From positions 310,001 to 374,000 of the forward strand of contig CAVRGH010000010.1 of NCBI GenBank assembly GCA_963720675.1: 64,000 nucleotides of DNA. Direction: 5' to 3'. Below, piece by piece: positions 43,601 to 52,045 of the stretch. A program made the position numbers and the translations under genes. The stretch comes from JALHSW01 sp963720675. GTDB taxonomy: Bacteria > Actinomycetota > Acidimicrobiia > IMCC26256 > PALSA-555. The notes beneath the pieces were generated by a model that was not told the DNA's origin, ran no database searches, and saw only the letters and a list, made by a program, of their open reading frames with translations. Each line of letters begins with the position of its first letter. The first letter of the stretch is position 1.

Positions 43601-44822
43601 GGCATCGACCGGCTCGGGCTCGGCCGGCTCGCTCGCAGTCGACGCCGGCGCGGCCGCCGAGCGTGCCGCGGTCACCTTCGCCCGCATCCTCCGGGGAGCG
43701 GGTCTCGTCGTGCCGGTCGGCGCGACCGTCACCTACGCTCGTGCCCTCGCCGCGGTCGGACTCGACCGTCGCGACGACGCGTACTGGGCGGGGCGGGCCA
43801 CCCTGCTGCGCGGTCCCGAAGACGTCGCGGTCTACGACCGTGCGTTCCATGCCTTCTTCGACGGCACGGCGAGCGTCGTCGGCGCCGCGACCCCGGCGCC
43901 CACCGAGATCACGATCGCGTTCGACGCGGGCGGTGAGGACGAGACCGACGACAGCGGCGACGACCACGACGAGGGACCGGACCCGTCGGTACGCGTGCGC
44001 TTCAGCCGGGCCGAGGTGCTGCGCCACCGCGACTTCGCCGAGTACACGCCCGACGAACACATCGAGGCGAAGCGGATGATGGCCGACCTCCGGCTCGTCA
44101 GCGCGCTGCGGCCATCGCGCCGCACCCGGCCGACCGGGCACCACCGTGGCCGCACCGATCTCCGCCGCACGGTGCGCCGCTCGCTGCGTGCGGGTGGCGA
44201 GCCGACGCCGCGAGCGTTCCGGGCCCCGGCGACGCGACCGCGACGCATCGTGCTGCTGTGCGACGTCAGCGGCTCGATGGAGCCCTACGCGCGCGCGATG
44301 CTCCGCTTCCTGCATGTCGCGGTCGTGGGTCGAGGCCGGGTCGAGGCGTTCGCGCTCGGTACCCGGCTCACCCGGCTCACCCGCGAGCTCTCGAGCCGCG
44401 ATCCGGATGCGGCGCTCGCCGCGGCCGCGGGGCGAGTCGAGGACTGGTCGGGTGGCACCCGCCTCGGTGAAGGCCTGCGCGCCTTCAACGACCGCTGGGG
44501 GATCCGGGGGATGGCCCGCGGTGCCATCGTCGTGATCCTCTCGGACGGGTGGGACCGTGGCGACCCCGAGGTCCTCGGTGCGGAGATGGCCCGCCTGGCG
44601 CGCGTGGCGCACCGCATCGTGTGGGTGAACCCGCTGAAGGCCACGCCCGAGTACGCGCCCCTGGCTCGAGGCATGGCCGCGGCGTTGCCGTACGTCGACG
44701 ACTTCGTCGAGGGGCACTCGCTCGGTGCCCTCGAGGAGCTGGTCGCCGTCATCGCCCGCGCCGCGACGCCGGCGGGTGGCCCGGCGCAGAGTCCGTCCGC
44801 CACCGTCAGGAGCATGCGATGA
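43587..44822 (+). CDS. CoxE-like VWA domain protein
   Basis: A 411-residue protein. The N-terminal part (RILRGAGLVVPVGATVTYARAL) fits the CoxE family, a middle linker is acidic (GGEDETDDSGDDHDEGPD), and the C-terminal VWA domain has the MIDAS motif LLCDVSGSMEPYARAM at about residue 230 and SGGTRLGEGLRAFND further on. It partners with MoxR ATPases in metalloenzyme maturation. ATGA overlap with the next gene. Confidence 0.87.
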   Translation: MPAPEASTGSGSAGSLAVDAGAAAERAAVTFARILRGAGLVVPVGATVTYARALAAVGLDRRDDAYWAGRATLLRGPEDVAVYDRAFHAFFDGTASVVGAATPAPTEITIAFDAGGEDETDDSGDDHDEGPDPSVRVRFSRAEVLRHRDFAEYTPDEHIEAKRMMADLRLVSALRPSRRTRPTGHHRGRTDLRRTVRRSLRAGGEPTPRAFRAPATRPRRIVLLCDVSGSMEPYARAMLRFLHVAVVGRGRVEAFALGTRLTRLTRELSSRDPDAALAAAAGRVEDWSGGTRLGEGLRAFNDRWGIRGMARGAIVVILSDGWDRGDPEVLGAEMARLARVAHRIVWVNPLKATPEYAPLARGMAAALPYVDDFVEGHSLGALEELVAVIARAATPAGGPAQSPSATVRSMR

Positions 44823-45136
44823 GAGAGCTGCTCGACGACATCGAGCGCTGGCAGGACGCCGGCGAACGCGTCGCGATCGCCCGCGTGGTCGCGCTCGACG
44901 GCTCGGGCCCCCGCGACCCGGGAGCCGCGATGGCCGTGAGCGAGTCCGGCGAGGTCGCGGGCTCGGTGTCGGGTGGCTGCGTCGAAGGCGCCGTCGTGAC
45001 CGAGGCCCTCGCGGTGCTCGCCGGCGAGCGCGAGCGTGGCGTCGTCTCCTTCGGGTACTCGGACGACGAGGCCTTCGCCGTCGGGCTCACCTGCGGCGGC
45101 ACGATCCACGTCTTCGTCGAGCCCCTGGACTGGTAG
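44819..45136 (+). CDS. XdhC/CoxI family protein, N-terminal (short) form
   Basis: A 105-residue protein matching the XdhC/CoxI N-terminal domain: VAIARVVALDGSGPRDPGAAMAV then GEVAGSVSGGCVEGAVVTEAL and FAVGLTCGGTIHVFVEPL, with the Cys of SGGCVEG conserved. XdhC proteins bind molybdenum cofactor and insert it into xanthine dehydrogenase-like enzymes. Here the N- and C-terminal halves are split into two genes eight bases apart. Confidence 0.88.
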   Translation: MRELLDDIERWQDAGERVAIARVVALDGSGPRDPGAAMAVSESGEVAGSVSGGCVEGAVVTEALAVLAGERERGVVSFGYSDDEAFAVGLTCGGTIHVFVEPLDW

Positions 45137-45143
45137 CGCCCCG

Positions 45144-45926
45144 GTGACGGTCTTCGAGGCGTTCAGCGAGGCACTGCGCGCGGACGCACCCATCGCGCTC
45201 GCGACGGTCACCGCGGGTCCTCACGTCGGGGCCAAGCTGCTGGTGCGCCCGGGCGCGGACCCGCTCGGGTCGCTCGGCGACTCCGACCTCGACCGCGTCG
45301 TCGCGCGCGACGCGCTCGGTGAGCTCGAGTCAGGCCTCACGGTCACCCGCCACTACGGCGCCCACGGCGAGGCGCGCGAGCGCGACGTCGACGTGTTCAT
45401 CGAGTGCTTCGCCCGTCAGCCCCACCTGATCGTCTTCGGTGCAGTCGACTTCACCCGGGCGCTGGTGCAGGCGGGGAAGATGCTCGGCTTCCGCGTGACC
45501 GTGTGTGATGCCCGCGAGGTCTTCGCCACGGCTCGTCGCTTCCCGGAGGCCGACGAGGTCGTGTGCGACTGGCCCGACCGCTACCTCGCGACGGTCGAGG
45601 ACAAGCTCGGTCCACGAGACGCCGTCTGTGTCCTCACCCACGACGCGAAGTTCGACGTCCCCGCCATCGTGACCGCGCTCGGGACGTCGGTCGGCTACCT
45701 CGGCGCGATGGGGAGTCGGAAGACCCACGCGAAGCGAGTCGAGCGGCTCCGCGAAGTCGGCGTGTCCGATGCACAGCTCGCCCGGGTCATGGCCCCGATC
45801 GGCCTCGACATCGGCGCACGCACCCCCGAGGAGACCGCGGTGTCGATCTGCGCGGAGATCATCGCCCGGCGCACGGGTCGCGACGCACCATCGCTCCGAG
45901 ACGGCGATGGTCCCATCCACCACTAG
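45144..45926 (+). CDS. XdhC-like protein with Rossmann domain (CoxF/PucA-like)
   Basis: A 260-residue protein. The XdhC Rossmann half reads PHLIVFGAVDFTRALVQAG, VTVCDAREVFAT, CVLTHDAKFDVPAIV and SVGYLGAMGSRKTHAKRVERL; the ending PIGLDIGARTPEETAVSICAEIIA is the family's C-terminal signature. Its N-terminal 80 residues are a degenerate form of the other half. It completes the MoxR-CoxE-XdhC set, but no molybdenum hydroxylase subunit is in the window. Confidence 0.88.
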   Translation: MTVFEAFSEALRADAPIALATVTAGPHVGAKLLVRPGADPLGSLGDSDLDRVVARDALGELESGLTVTRHYGAHGEARERDVDVFIECFARQPHLIVFGAVDFTRALVQAGKMLGFRVTVCDAREVFATARRFPEADEVVCDWPDRYLATVEDKLGPRDAVCVLTHDAKFDVPAIVTALGTSVGYLGAMGSRKTHAKRVERLREVGVSDAQLARVMAPIGLDIGARTPEETAVSICAEIIARRTGRDAPSLRDGDGPIHH

Positions 45927-45971
45927 CCGTCGCGCACCGGCAACGACCGACCACGACGAGGAGCAACGGAC

Positions 45972-46703
45972 ATGGAGCTGGGCATCAGCGGGCGGCGCGC
46001 CGCAGTCGCCGCGGCGTCGCGGGGCCTCGGCTTCGCGACTGCCCGCGCGCTCGCGGCGGAGGGCGTGCAGGTGGCGATCTGCGGACGCGACCCTGAGACG
46101 TTGACGGTCGCGGCGACCCAGATCGGCGCGATCCCGATCGTTGCCGATGTGTCGAACGCCGACGGCGCCGGGGGGTTCGTGCGCGACGCGCGGGAGGCGC
46201 TCGGCGGCATCGACATCCTCGTGGCCAACGCGGGCGGGCCACCGCCGGGTCGGTTCGCCGACGTCTCGGACCCCCAGGAGTACGCCCGGGCGTTCGAGCT
46301 GAGCTGCCTCTCGACGATCGCGATGTGCGCGGAGGCCGTACCGGGCATGCAGGCCGGGCAGTGGGGCCGGGTCGTGGCGATCACGTCGATCGCGGTCCGC
46401 CAACCGATCCCGTACCTGATCCTCTCGAACACCGCTCGCGCCGGGCTCACCGGCTTCCTCAAGACGCTCGCACGCGAGGTCGCGCCCGACGGCGTGACCG
46501 TGAACTCGCTGCAGCCCGGGCTCCACGACACCGAGCGCCTGCGTGCGCTCGGTGGCACGGATACGAGCGGGATCCCCGCCGGTCGCCTCGGCGAGCCCGA
46601 CGAGTTCGGGGCGACCGCGGCGTTCCTCTGCTCCGAGCACGCCGCGTTCCTGACCGGTGCCGCGATCCCGGTCGACGGTGGCGCGTACGCGGGGCTCCAG
46701 TGA
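45972..46703 (+). CDS. SDR-family protein with atypical active site
   Basis: A 243-residue Rossmann protein with a variant coenzyme loop (AAASRGLGFATARALAAEG in place of GxxxGxG), DVSNADG and LVANAGGPPPG (NAG motif). In the active site the usual Y-x3-K is replaced: after AITSIAVRQPIPYLIL the aligned residues are S-N-T-A-R. Related actinobacterial proteins show the same change, so it may be a specialised or non-catalytic member. GTGA overlap with the following Dabb gene. Confidence 0.85.
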   Translation: MELGISGRRAAVAAASRGLGFATARALAAEGVQVAICGRDPETLTVAATQIGAIPIVADVSNADGAGGFVRDAREALGGIDILVANAGGPPPGRFADVSDPQEYARAFELSCLSTIAMCAEAVPGMQAGQWGRVVAITSIAVRQPIPYLILSNTARAGLTGFLKTLAREVAPDGVTVNSLQPGLHDTERLRALGGTDTSGIPAGRLGEPDEFGATAAFLCSEHAAFLTGAAIPVDGGAYAGLQ

Positions 46704-47044
46704 CGGGGCCCTTCCGCCACGTGGTGCTCCTCACCTGGAAGGACGGCACCGAAGCCGCCGCGATCGGAGCCGTGGTCGACGGCCTCGCCGGCCTCCCGGC
46801 CGTCATCCCGGAGCTCCGGGAGTACCACTTCGGCACCGACCTCGGGATCGCCGAGGGCAACGCGGACTTCGCGATCGTCGGGGACTTCGACGACATCGAG
46901 GCGTGGCGGCGCTACCAGGAGCACCCGGAGCACCAGCGTGTGATCGTCGAGCTGATCCGCCCGATCCTCGCGTCGCGCGTCGCCGTGCAGGTCGCGCAGC
47001 CGACGGGCACCAAGGACGATCGAGCAGGGGAGTCGGACCGCTGA
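46700..47044 (+). CDS. Dabb (stress-responsive alpha/beta barrel) domain protein
   Basis: A 114-residue protein: FRHVVLLTWKDGTEAAAIGAVVDGLAGLP, YHFGTDLGIAEGNADFAIVGDFDD and AWRRYQEHPEHQRVI form the dimeric ferredoxin-like Dabb pattern. Roles vary widely in the family, so no substrate is given. Cotranslated with the SDR protein through a GTGA overlap. Confidence 0.87.
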   Translation: MTGPFRHVVLLTWKDGTEAAAIGAVVDGLAGLPAVIPELREYHFGTDLGIAEGNADFAIVGDFDDIEAWRRYQEHPEHQRVIVELIRPILASRVAVQVAQPTGTKDDRAGESDR

Positions 47045-47073
47045 CGACGACCTCCGCCTACGCTCAGAGGACC

Positions 47074-47682
47074 ATGGGCCGCCGAGTGCTGACCGTCCCG
47101 AACTTCATCAGCTTCGTGCGGCTCCTGTGCATCCCGCTGTTCCTCTGGCTCCTGTTCGGGGCCGATGAGCGCACGGCGGCGTTCGTGCTGCTCGGCTTCC
47201 TCGGTGCGACCGACTGGGTCGACGGGTGGATCGCCCGGCGGTACCACCAGGAGAGCGAGCTCGGGAAGATCCTCGACCCGGTCGCGGACCGAGCCGTCCT
47301 CCTCACTGCGGCGATCGCGCTGACCGCCGACGGCGTCGTGCCCCTGTGGGTCGGCGTCGCAGTCCTCGCCCGGGAGGCGGCGATCAGCATCGTCACCCTC
47401 GCACTCGCTGCTGCCGGGGCACGACGGATCGACGTGCAGTGGGTCGGGAAGGCCGGCGCGTTCTTCCTCTTCTTCGCGTTCCCCGGCTTCCTCTGGGTCG
47501 ACACCCTGAGCCCGGGGAGCTTCCGGGACCTGGTGTCGTTCGCGACCTGGGTCGTCACGATCCTGGGTCTGGTGCTCAGCTACTACGCCGCGTTCACCTA
47601 CATCCCGTTGGCGCGGCGCGCGCTGCGTGAGGGTCAGGCCGACCGCGCCCGCCAGAGCGAAGGCTCGGGGGCCGCAGCATGA
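47074..47682 (+). CDS. CDP-alcohol phosphatidyltransferase (PgsA-like)
   Basis: A 202-residue membrane enzyme. The signature D-x2-DG-x2-AR-x8-G-x3-D-x3-D is complete in ATDWVDGWIARRYHQES then ELGKILDPVADRAV. Five to six hydrophobic segments follow. It moves a phosphatidyl group from CDP-diacylglycerol to an alcohol; cardiolipin or phosphatidylglycerophosphate synthase is the likeliest assignment. ATGA overlap with the ManC-ManB fusion. Confidence 0.88.
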   Translation: MGRRVLTVPNFISFVRLLCIPLFLWLLFGADERTAAFVLLGFLGATDWVDGWIARRYHQESELGKILDPVADRAVLLTAAIALTADGVVPLWVGVAVLAREAAISIVTLALAAAGARRIDVQWVGKAGAFFLFFAFPGFLWVDTLSPGSFRDLVSFATWVVTILGLVLSYYAAFTYIPLARRALREGQADRARQSEGSGAAA

Positions 47683-50162
47683 AGGCGGTCATCCTCGCCG
47701 GTGGTGAGGGCACACGGCTGCGACCGCTCACGAGCAACCAGCCCAAGCCGATGATCCCGCTCGTGAACCGGCCGATGATGGAGCACATCGTGTCGCTCCT
47801 CGCCCGGCACGGTTTCGACGACATCGTCGTCACCGTCGCGTACCTCGCGAACCACATCCGCAACTACTTCGGGGACGGCTCGGACTTCGGCGTGCGGATG
47901 CGGTACGCCACCGAGGAGTCCCCCCTGGGGACCGCGGGCTCGGTACGCAACGCTCAGGTGGAGCTCGACGACACGTTCCTCGTGATCTCCGGGGACGTGC
48001 TCACCGACATCGACCTCACCGCGTTCGTGGACGCCCACCGCGCGAACGACGCGTTCGCGTCGATCGCACTCAAGCGGGTCGAGAACCCGGTCGACTTCGG
48101 GATCGTCATCACGAAGGCCGATGGCGAGATCGAGCGTTTCCTCGAGAAGCCGACCTGGGGCCAGGTGTTCTCCGACACGATCAACACCGGCATCTACGTG
48201 CTCGAGCCCGAGGTCTTCGACTTCATCGAGGAGGGTGCGGTCGTCGACTTCGCGAGCGACGTCTTCCCGGCGGCCCTCGACCGCGAGCTGCGGCTGCACG
48301 GGCACATCACCGATGCCTACTGGGAGGACGTCGGTACCACCGAGGCCTACCTGGGCGCGCACGCCGACGTCCTCGACGGCAAGGTGTCGGCCGACATCAC
48401 CGGCTTCGAGCTCGGCGACGGCATCTGGCTCGGTGAAGGCGCGGTCGTCGACCCCAGTGCGCGTGTCGACGGCCCGGTGGTGATCGGCGACAACTGCCGC
48501 GTCGAGGCCGGCGCGCGCCTGTCCGCATACACCGTGCTCGGCACGGACGTCGTCGTGAAGGCCGACGCCTTCCTCGAGCGCAGCATCTGCCACGACCACG
48601 TGTACGTCGGTCGGTCGGCACGCCTCCGTGGAGCGACGATCGGGCGCTCGAGTGATCTCCGGGCGTACTCCCGCATCGACGAGGGCGTCGTGGTCGGCGA
48701 CGAATGCTTCATCGGGGAGCGCGCGGTCGTCAACGCCGGTGTGAAGATCTACCCGTTCAAATCGGTCGAGGACGACGCCGTCGTCACGTCGTCGATCGTG
48801 TGGGAGACGCGGGGCGCACGCACCTTGTTCGGGCGTCGGGGCATTCGGGGCCTCGCCAACGTCGACATCACGCCCGAGGTCGCGGTCCGGGTCGCGATGG
48901 CCTACGGCACGGCGCTGAAGCGGGGGTCGGTGGTGACGACGAGCCGCGACACCAGCCGCGTCGCCCGGGCCCTGAAGCGGGCCGTCATCGGCGGGCTGAA
49001 CCTCGCCGGCGCCAATGTCGAGGACGTCGAGCTCGCGACCGTGCCGTTGACCCGCTTCCAGGTGCGCAACGGGGAGTCGCGGGGCGGCATCAGCGTGCGG
49101 CTCGCGCCCGGTGATCCCGACAGCGTGGAGCTCCGTCTGTTCGACGCCGATGGTCGCGACATCGACGAGGGCGCACAGCGCAAGATCGAGCGGCTCCTTG
49201 CACGCGAGGACTACCGGCGTGCGTTCGCCGGCGACATCGGCGACATCGTGTTCCCGCCACGCTCGATCGAGTTCTACACCGCGGCCCTCCGGGACTCGGT
49301 GGACGCGCAACGCCTCGAGGAGCAGGGCTTCAAGGTCGTGCTCGACTACTCCTCGGGCGCGGCGTCGATCGTGATGCCCTCCGTCCTCGCCAAGCTCGGT
49401 GCCGAGGTGCTCGCGGTGAACCCGTACGCCAGCACCGCGGACGTCCCCACCGACCACGTCGCCCACCACGCGCGGATCGGTGAGCTCGTGCGGGCATCGG
49501 GCAGCCACCTCGGCTGCATCATCAGCCCCGACGGCGAGACGGTCGTGTTCGTCGACGACGAAGGACACGTGCTGTCCCACACCGAGGCCCTTCTCGTCCT
49601 CGTGCTCCTCGTGGCCGAGACCATCGATGGCGCGCGCATCGCGCTCCCGGTCACGATCACGCGTGCCGCAGAGGACCTCGCGACGGCCCGGGGCGCGACG
49701 ATCATCTGGTCGAAGGTCTCGGACGCGAGCCTGATGGAGGTGGCGTCCGACGAGAGGGTGGCCTTCGCCGGCTCGCACGACGGTGGCTACATCTGGCCGG
49801 ACTTCCTCCCGGCCTACGACGGCACCGCGACGCTCGCGAAGCTGCTCGACCTCCTCGCGGCGACCGGGCGATCCCTGTCATCGGTCGTACGGGAGCTGCC
49901 GCGCGTGCACCTCGTGCACGAGCAGGTACCGACCCCGTGGGAGCAGAAGGGCGCGGTCATGCGCGAGCTCGTCGAGCGCGAGTCGGCGAGCGACCTGGTG
50001 CTCGTCGACGGTGTGAAGGTCCTGCGTGAGGACGGCTGGGTGCTGGTGCTGCCCGATCCCGAGCTCGCCGTGACCCACGTGTGGGCCGAGGCCCAGAGCG
50101 ACCAGGCCGCCCGCCAGGTCGCCCAGGAGTACGCGCGAGCGATCCGCCAGGCGCTGCGCTGA
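47679..50162 (+). CDS. Fused mannose-1-phosphate guanylyltransferase / phosphomannomutase-like protein
   Basis: An 827-residue protein in three parts. Residues 1-235 are a nucleotidyltransferase (VILAGGEGTRLRPLTSNQPKPM, then YWEDVGTTEAYL); 255-380 show left-handed-beta-helix hexads (VVIGDNCRVEAGARLSAY); from about 385 a phosphohexomutase domain follows, with TSRDTSRVARALKRAV as the phosphoserine loop region, and DYSSGAASIVMPSVLAKLG. It would supply GDP-mannose or a related sugar nucleotide. The exact sugar is not proven by sequence. ATGA overlap with the pgsA-like gene. Confidence 0.88.
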   Translation: MKAVILAGGEGTRLRPLTSNQPKPMIPLVNRPMMEHIVSLLARHGFDDIVVTVAYLANHIRNYFGDGSDFGVRMRYATEESPLGTAGSVRNAQVELDDTFLVISGDVLTDIDLTAFVDAHRANDAFASIALKRVENPVDFGIVITKADGEIERFLEKPTWGQVFSDTINTGIYVLEPEVFDFIEEGAVVDFASDVFPAALDRELRLHGHITDAYWEDVGTTEAYLGAHADVLDGKVSADITGFELGDGIWLGEGAVVDPSARVDGPVVIGDNCRVEAGARLSAYTVLGTDVVVKADAFLERSICHDHVYVGRSARLRGATIGRSSDLRAYSRIDEGVVVGDECFIGERAVVNAGVKIYPFKSVEDDAVVTSSIVWETRGARTLFGRRGIRGLANVDITPEVAVRVAMAYGTALKRGSVVTTSRDTSRVARALKRAVIGGLNLAGANVEDVELATVPLTRFQVRNGESRGGISVRLAPGDPDSVELRLFDADGRDIDEGAQRKIERLLAREDYRRAFAGDIGDIVFPPRSIEFYTAALRDSVDAQRLEEQGFKVVLDYSSGAASIVMPSVLAKLGAEVLAVNPYASTADVPTDHVAHHARIGELVRASGSHLGCIISPDGETVVFVDDEGHVLSHTEALLVLVLLVAETIDGARIALPVTITRAAEDLATARGATIIWSKVSDASLMEVASDERVAFAGSHDGGYIWPDFLPAYDGTATLAKLLDLLAATGRSLSSVVRELPRVHLVHEQVPTPWEQKGAVMRELVERESASDLVLVDGVKVLREDGWVLVLPDPELAVTHVWAEAQSDQAARQVAQEYARAIRQALR

Positions 50163-50253
50163 CTGCCTACGATCGCCCCGTCCGCGCGGCGGTCGCCGCA
50201 CGACAGGACGGCGATCGGGCGTCCGGGAGTCGAGACGACGAGGAGACACCAAG

Positions 50254-50637
50254 GTGGAGCATCCGGACGGGCTGCGCTACAGCGCGGAGCACGAGTGGGT
50301 CAGCGTCGACGGTGATCGAGCCAAGATCGGCATCACCGACTTCGCCCAGGACGCGCTCGGCGACGTGGTCTACGTGCAGCTGCCCGAGGTCGGGGCCACG
50401 GTCGCGGCGAACGGCACCTGCGCCGAGGTCGAATCGACGAAATCGGTCTCGGACATCTACAGCCCGGTGTCGGGCACGGTGGTCGAGGTGAACGAGTCCC
50501 TCGGGGACGCACCCGAGCAGCTCAACTCGGACCCGTACGGGGCCGGCTGGATCTTCGTGGTCGCGGTGAGCGACCCCGCGGAGCTCGAGACGCTCCTCGA
50601 CGCTGCGGCGTACCGCACCCTCATCGAGACGGCCTGA
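50254..50637 (+). CDS. gcvH: Glycine cleavage system H protein
   Basis: A 127-residue lipoyl carrier protein that shuttles the aminomethyl group between GcvP, GcvT and the lipoamide dehydrogenase. SAEHEWVSVDGDRAKIGITDFAQD and VESTKSVSDIYSPVSG show the lipoylated Lys in the second motif. GTG 50254 lies in a short gap after the ManC-ManB fusion. gcvT and gcvP are further right, so the system is complete except for L protein. Confidence 0.95.
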   Translation: MEHPDGLRYSAEHEWVSVDGDRAKIGITDFAQDALGDVVYVQLPEVGATVAANGTCAEVESTKSVSDIYSPVSGTVVEVNESLGDAPEQLNSDPYGAGWIFVVAVSDPAELETLLDAAAYRTLIETA

Positions 50638-50705
50638 GCAACGGATCCGGGCACAGGGTCGCGACCATCGTTGCCGGTGTCGCGCGGCGTCAGTACCCTC
50701 GTGGG

Positions 50706-51197
50706 GTGCGGTGCCGACGTTGCGGACATGACAACGAACACGGTGCCAACTACTGCTCCTCGTGCGGAGCGCCCCTGGACGTCGACGAGGACACCACGGC
50801 CGCCCTGGCGCTCATCGAGGACCGCCAGAGCCTCGCGGCCGAGCTCGGTGACGTCCTCGACGAACTGCCCGAGGGCCTCGGGCTCCTCGTCGTCCGCCGC
50901 GGACCGAATGCCGGGAGCACCTTCGTGCTGGAGGGCGCCGAGACGAGCCTCGGGCGTCACCCCGACTCCGACGTCTTCCTCGACGACGTGACGGTGTCGC
51001 GCCGCCACGCCGTCGTGCGGCACACGGACGGCGCCGGGTACCAGGTCGACGACGCGGGGTCGCTCAACGGGACCTACGTCGACCACGAGCGCGTCGACAC
51101 CGCCGTGCTGCACGACATGTCGGAGCTCCAGGTCGGGCGCTTCGTGCTCACGTTCGTCATCGGGGCCGCGTCCGGCACCCCGGGCTCGGACTCGTGA
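50706..51197 (+). CDS. FHA domain protein with N-terminal zinc ribbon (GarA/OdhI-like)
   Basis: A 163-residue protein. Residues 1-25 are a zinc ribbon (CRRCGHDNEHGANYCSSCGAPL), and residues about 75-140 a forkhead-associated domain: TSLGRHPDSDVFLDD, TVSRRHAVVRHTDGAGYQVDD, GSLNGTYVDHERV. FHA domains bind phosphothreonine. The gcvH-FHA-MerR-DUF151-MerR neighbourhood is that of mycobacterial GarA, which regulates 2-oxoglutarate metabolism; here the N-terminal phosphosite region is replaced by a zinc ribbon, so the same role is uncertain. Confidence 0.88.
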   Translation: MRCRRCGHDNEHGANYCSSCGAPLDVDEDTTAALALIEDRQSLAAELGDVLDELPEGLGLLVVRRGPNAGSTFVLEGAETSLGRHPDSDVFLDDVTVSRRHAVVRHTDGAGYQVDDAGSLNGTYVDHERVDTAVLHDMSELQVGRFVLTFVIGAASGTPGSDS

Positions 51198-52045
51198 GCG
51201 ACGGCGGGGACGGGACGGTCGGGCCGGACCTCTCGAGCGGGCCGGATCTGTCGATCGGGTCGGACCTGTCGATCGGGCCGCACCTCTCGATCGGTGAGGT
51301 CCTCGAGCAGCTTCGCGACGAGTTCCCGGACGTGACGATCTCGAAGATCCGCTTCCTCGAGAGCCAGGGGCTCATCGATCCCGAGCGGACCCCGTCGGGC
51401 TATCGGAAGTTCTCCGACGACGACCTCGAACGCCTGCGCTGGATCCTCGGCCAGCAGCGCGATCACTTCTTGCCGTTGCGGATCATCCGTGAACGCCTCG
51501 ACGCCTTCGGGCCGACCGGCGCGCCTCCTTTCGACTCCACGCCGTACGCGGGCCCGGAGATCGACCCCGGCGCGCCCCGCCTGCCGTTCGAGGACGCGGT
51601 CGATGCCGCCGACGACGATGCCGAGGCCCTCGGGGCCATCGCGCCCGACGACTCGCACCCGACCGGCGAGCTCACGCGGGCCGAGCTGCTCGAGACCACC
51701 GGCATCAGCGACGTCCAGCTCGACGCTCTCGAGGACCACGGACTCGTGATCCCGATCGTCGGCGCCGGCGAGCGCGCGGTCTACGACGAGGAAGCGCTCA
51801 CAGTCGCCGGCATCGCGGCCGGCTTCCACGCCCGGGGGATCGAGGCCCGCCACCTGAAGATGTACGGGCACTTCGCCGACCGGGAGGGCGCGCTGTTCGC
51901 CCAGGTGCTGATGCCGTACCTGCGTCAACGCAATCCGATGGCGCGTGAGCGCCTCCAGGAGGAGCTGGAGGACCTCGCTCGCCTCGGCCGGCGGCTCCGC
52001 ACCGAGATGCTCCGTCGCGCGCTGCGCGACGAGCTCGCCGAGTGA
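51194..52045 (+). CDS. ftsR: MerR-family regulator FtsR
   Basis: A 283-residue protein. From residue about 32 the MerR helix-turn-helix reads LSIGEVLEQLRDEFPDVTISKIRFLESQGLIDPERTPSGYRKF, the signature of the FtsR/Rv1828 group, activator of ftsZ in corynebacteria. The C-terminal half repeats a helical segment (LLETTGISDVQLDALEDHGLV) and ends in a charged helix. Before the DNA-binding domain lie four GPDLSI-like hexapeptide repeats. GTGA overlap with the FHA gene. Confidence 0.88.
   Translation: MSDGGDGTVGPDLSSGPDLSIGSDLSIGPHLSIGEVLEQLRDEFPDVTISKIRFLESQGLIDPERTPSGYRKFSDDDLERLRWILGQQRDHFLPLRIIRERLDAFGPTGAPPFDSTPYAGPEIDPGAPRLPFEDAVDAADDDAEALGAIAPDDSHPTGELTRAELLETTGISDVQLDALEDHGLVIPIVGAGERAVYDEEALTVAGIAAGFHARGIEARHLKMYGHFADREGALFAQVLMPYLRQRNPMARERLQEELEDLARLGRRLRTEMLRRALRDELAE
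51221..51292 (+). repeat. Four 18-bp tandem repeats inside ftsR
   Basis: In-frame units encode GPDLSS, GPDLSI, GSDLSI and GPHLSI (residues 10-33 of FtsR), directly followed by the MerR domain. The 18-bp unit length keeps the frame, so copy number could vary between strains. Confidence 0.85.

Noticed and set aside
50706..51197. Full equivalence of the FHA protein to GarA
   Set aside because: The N-terminal phosphothreonine segment of GarA/OdhI is not seen; a zinc ribbon stands in its place, so the gene symbol was withheld.
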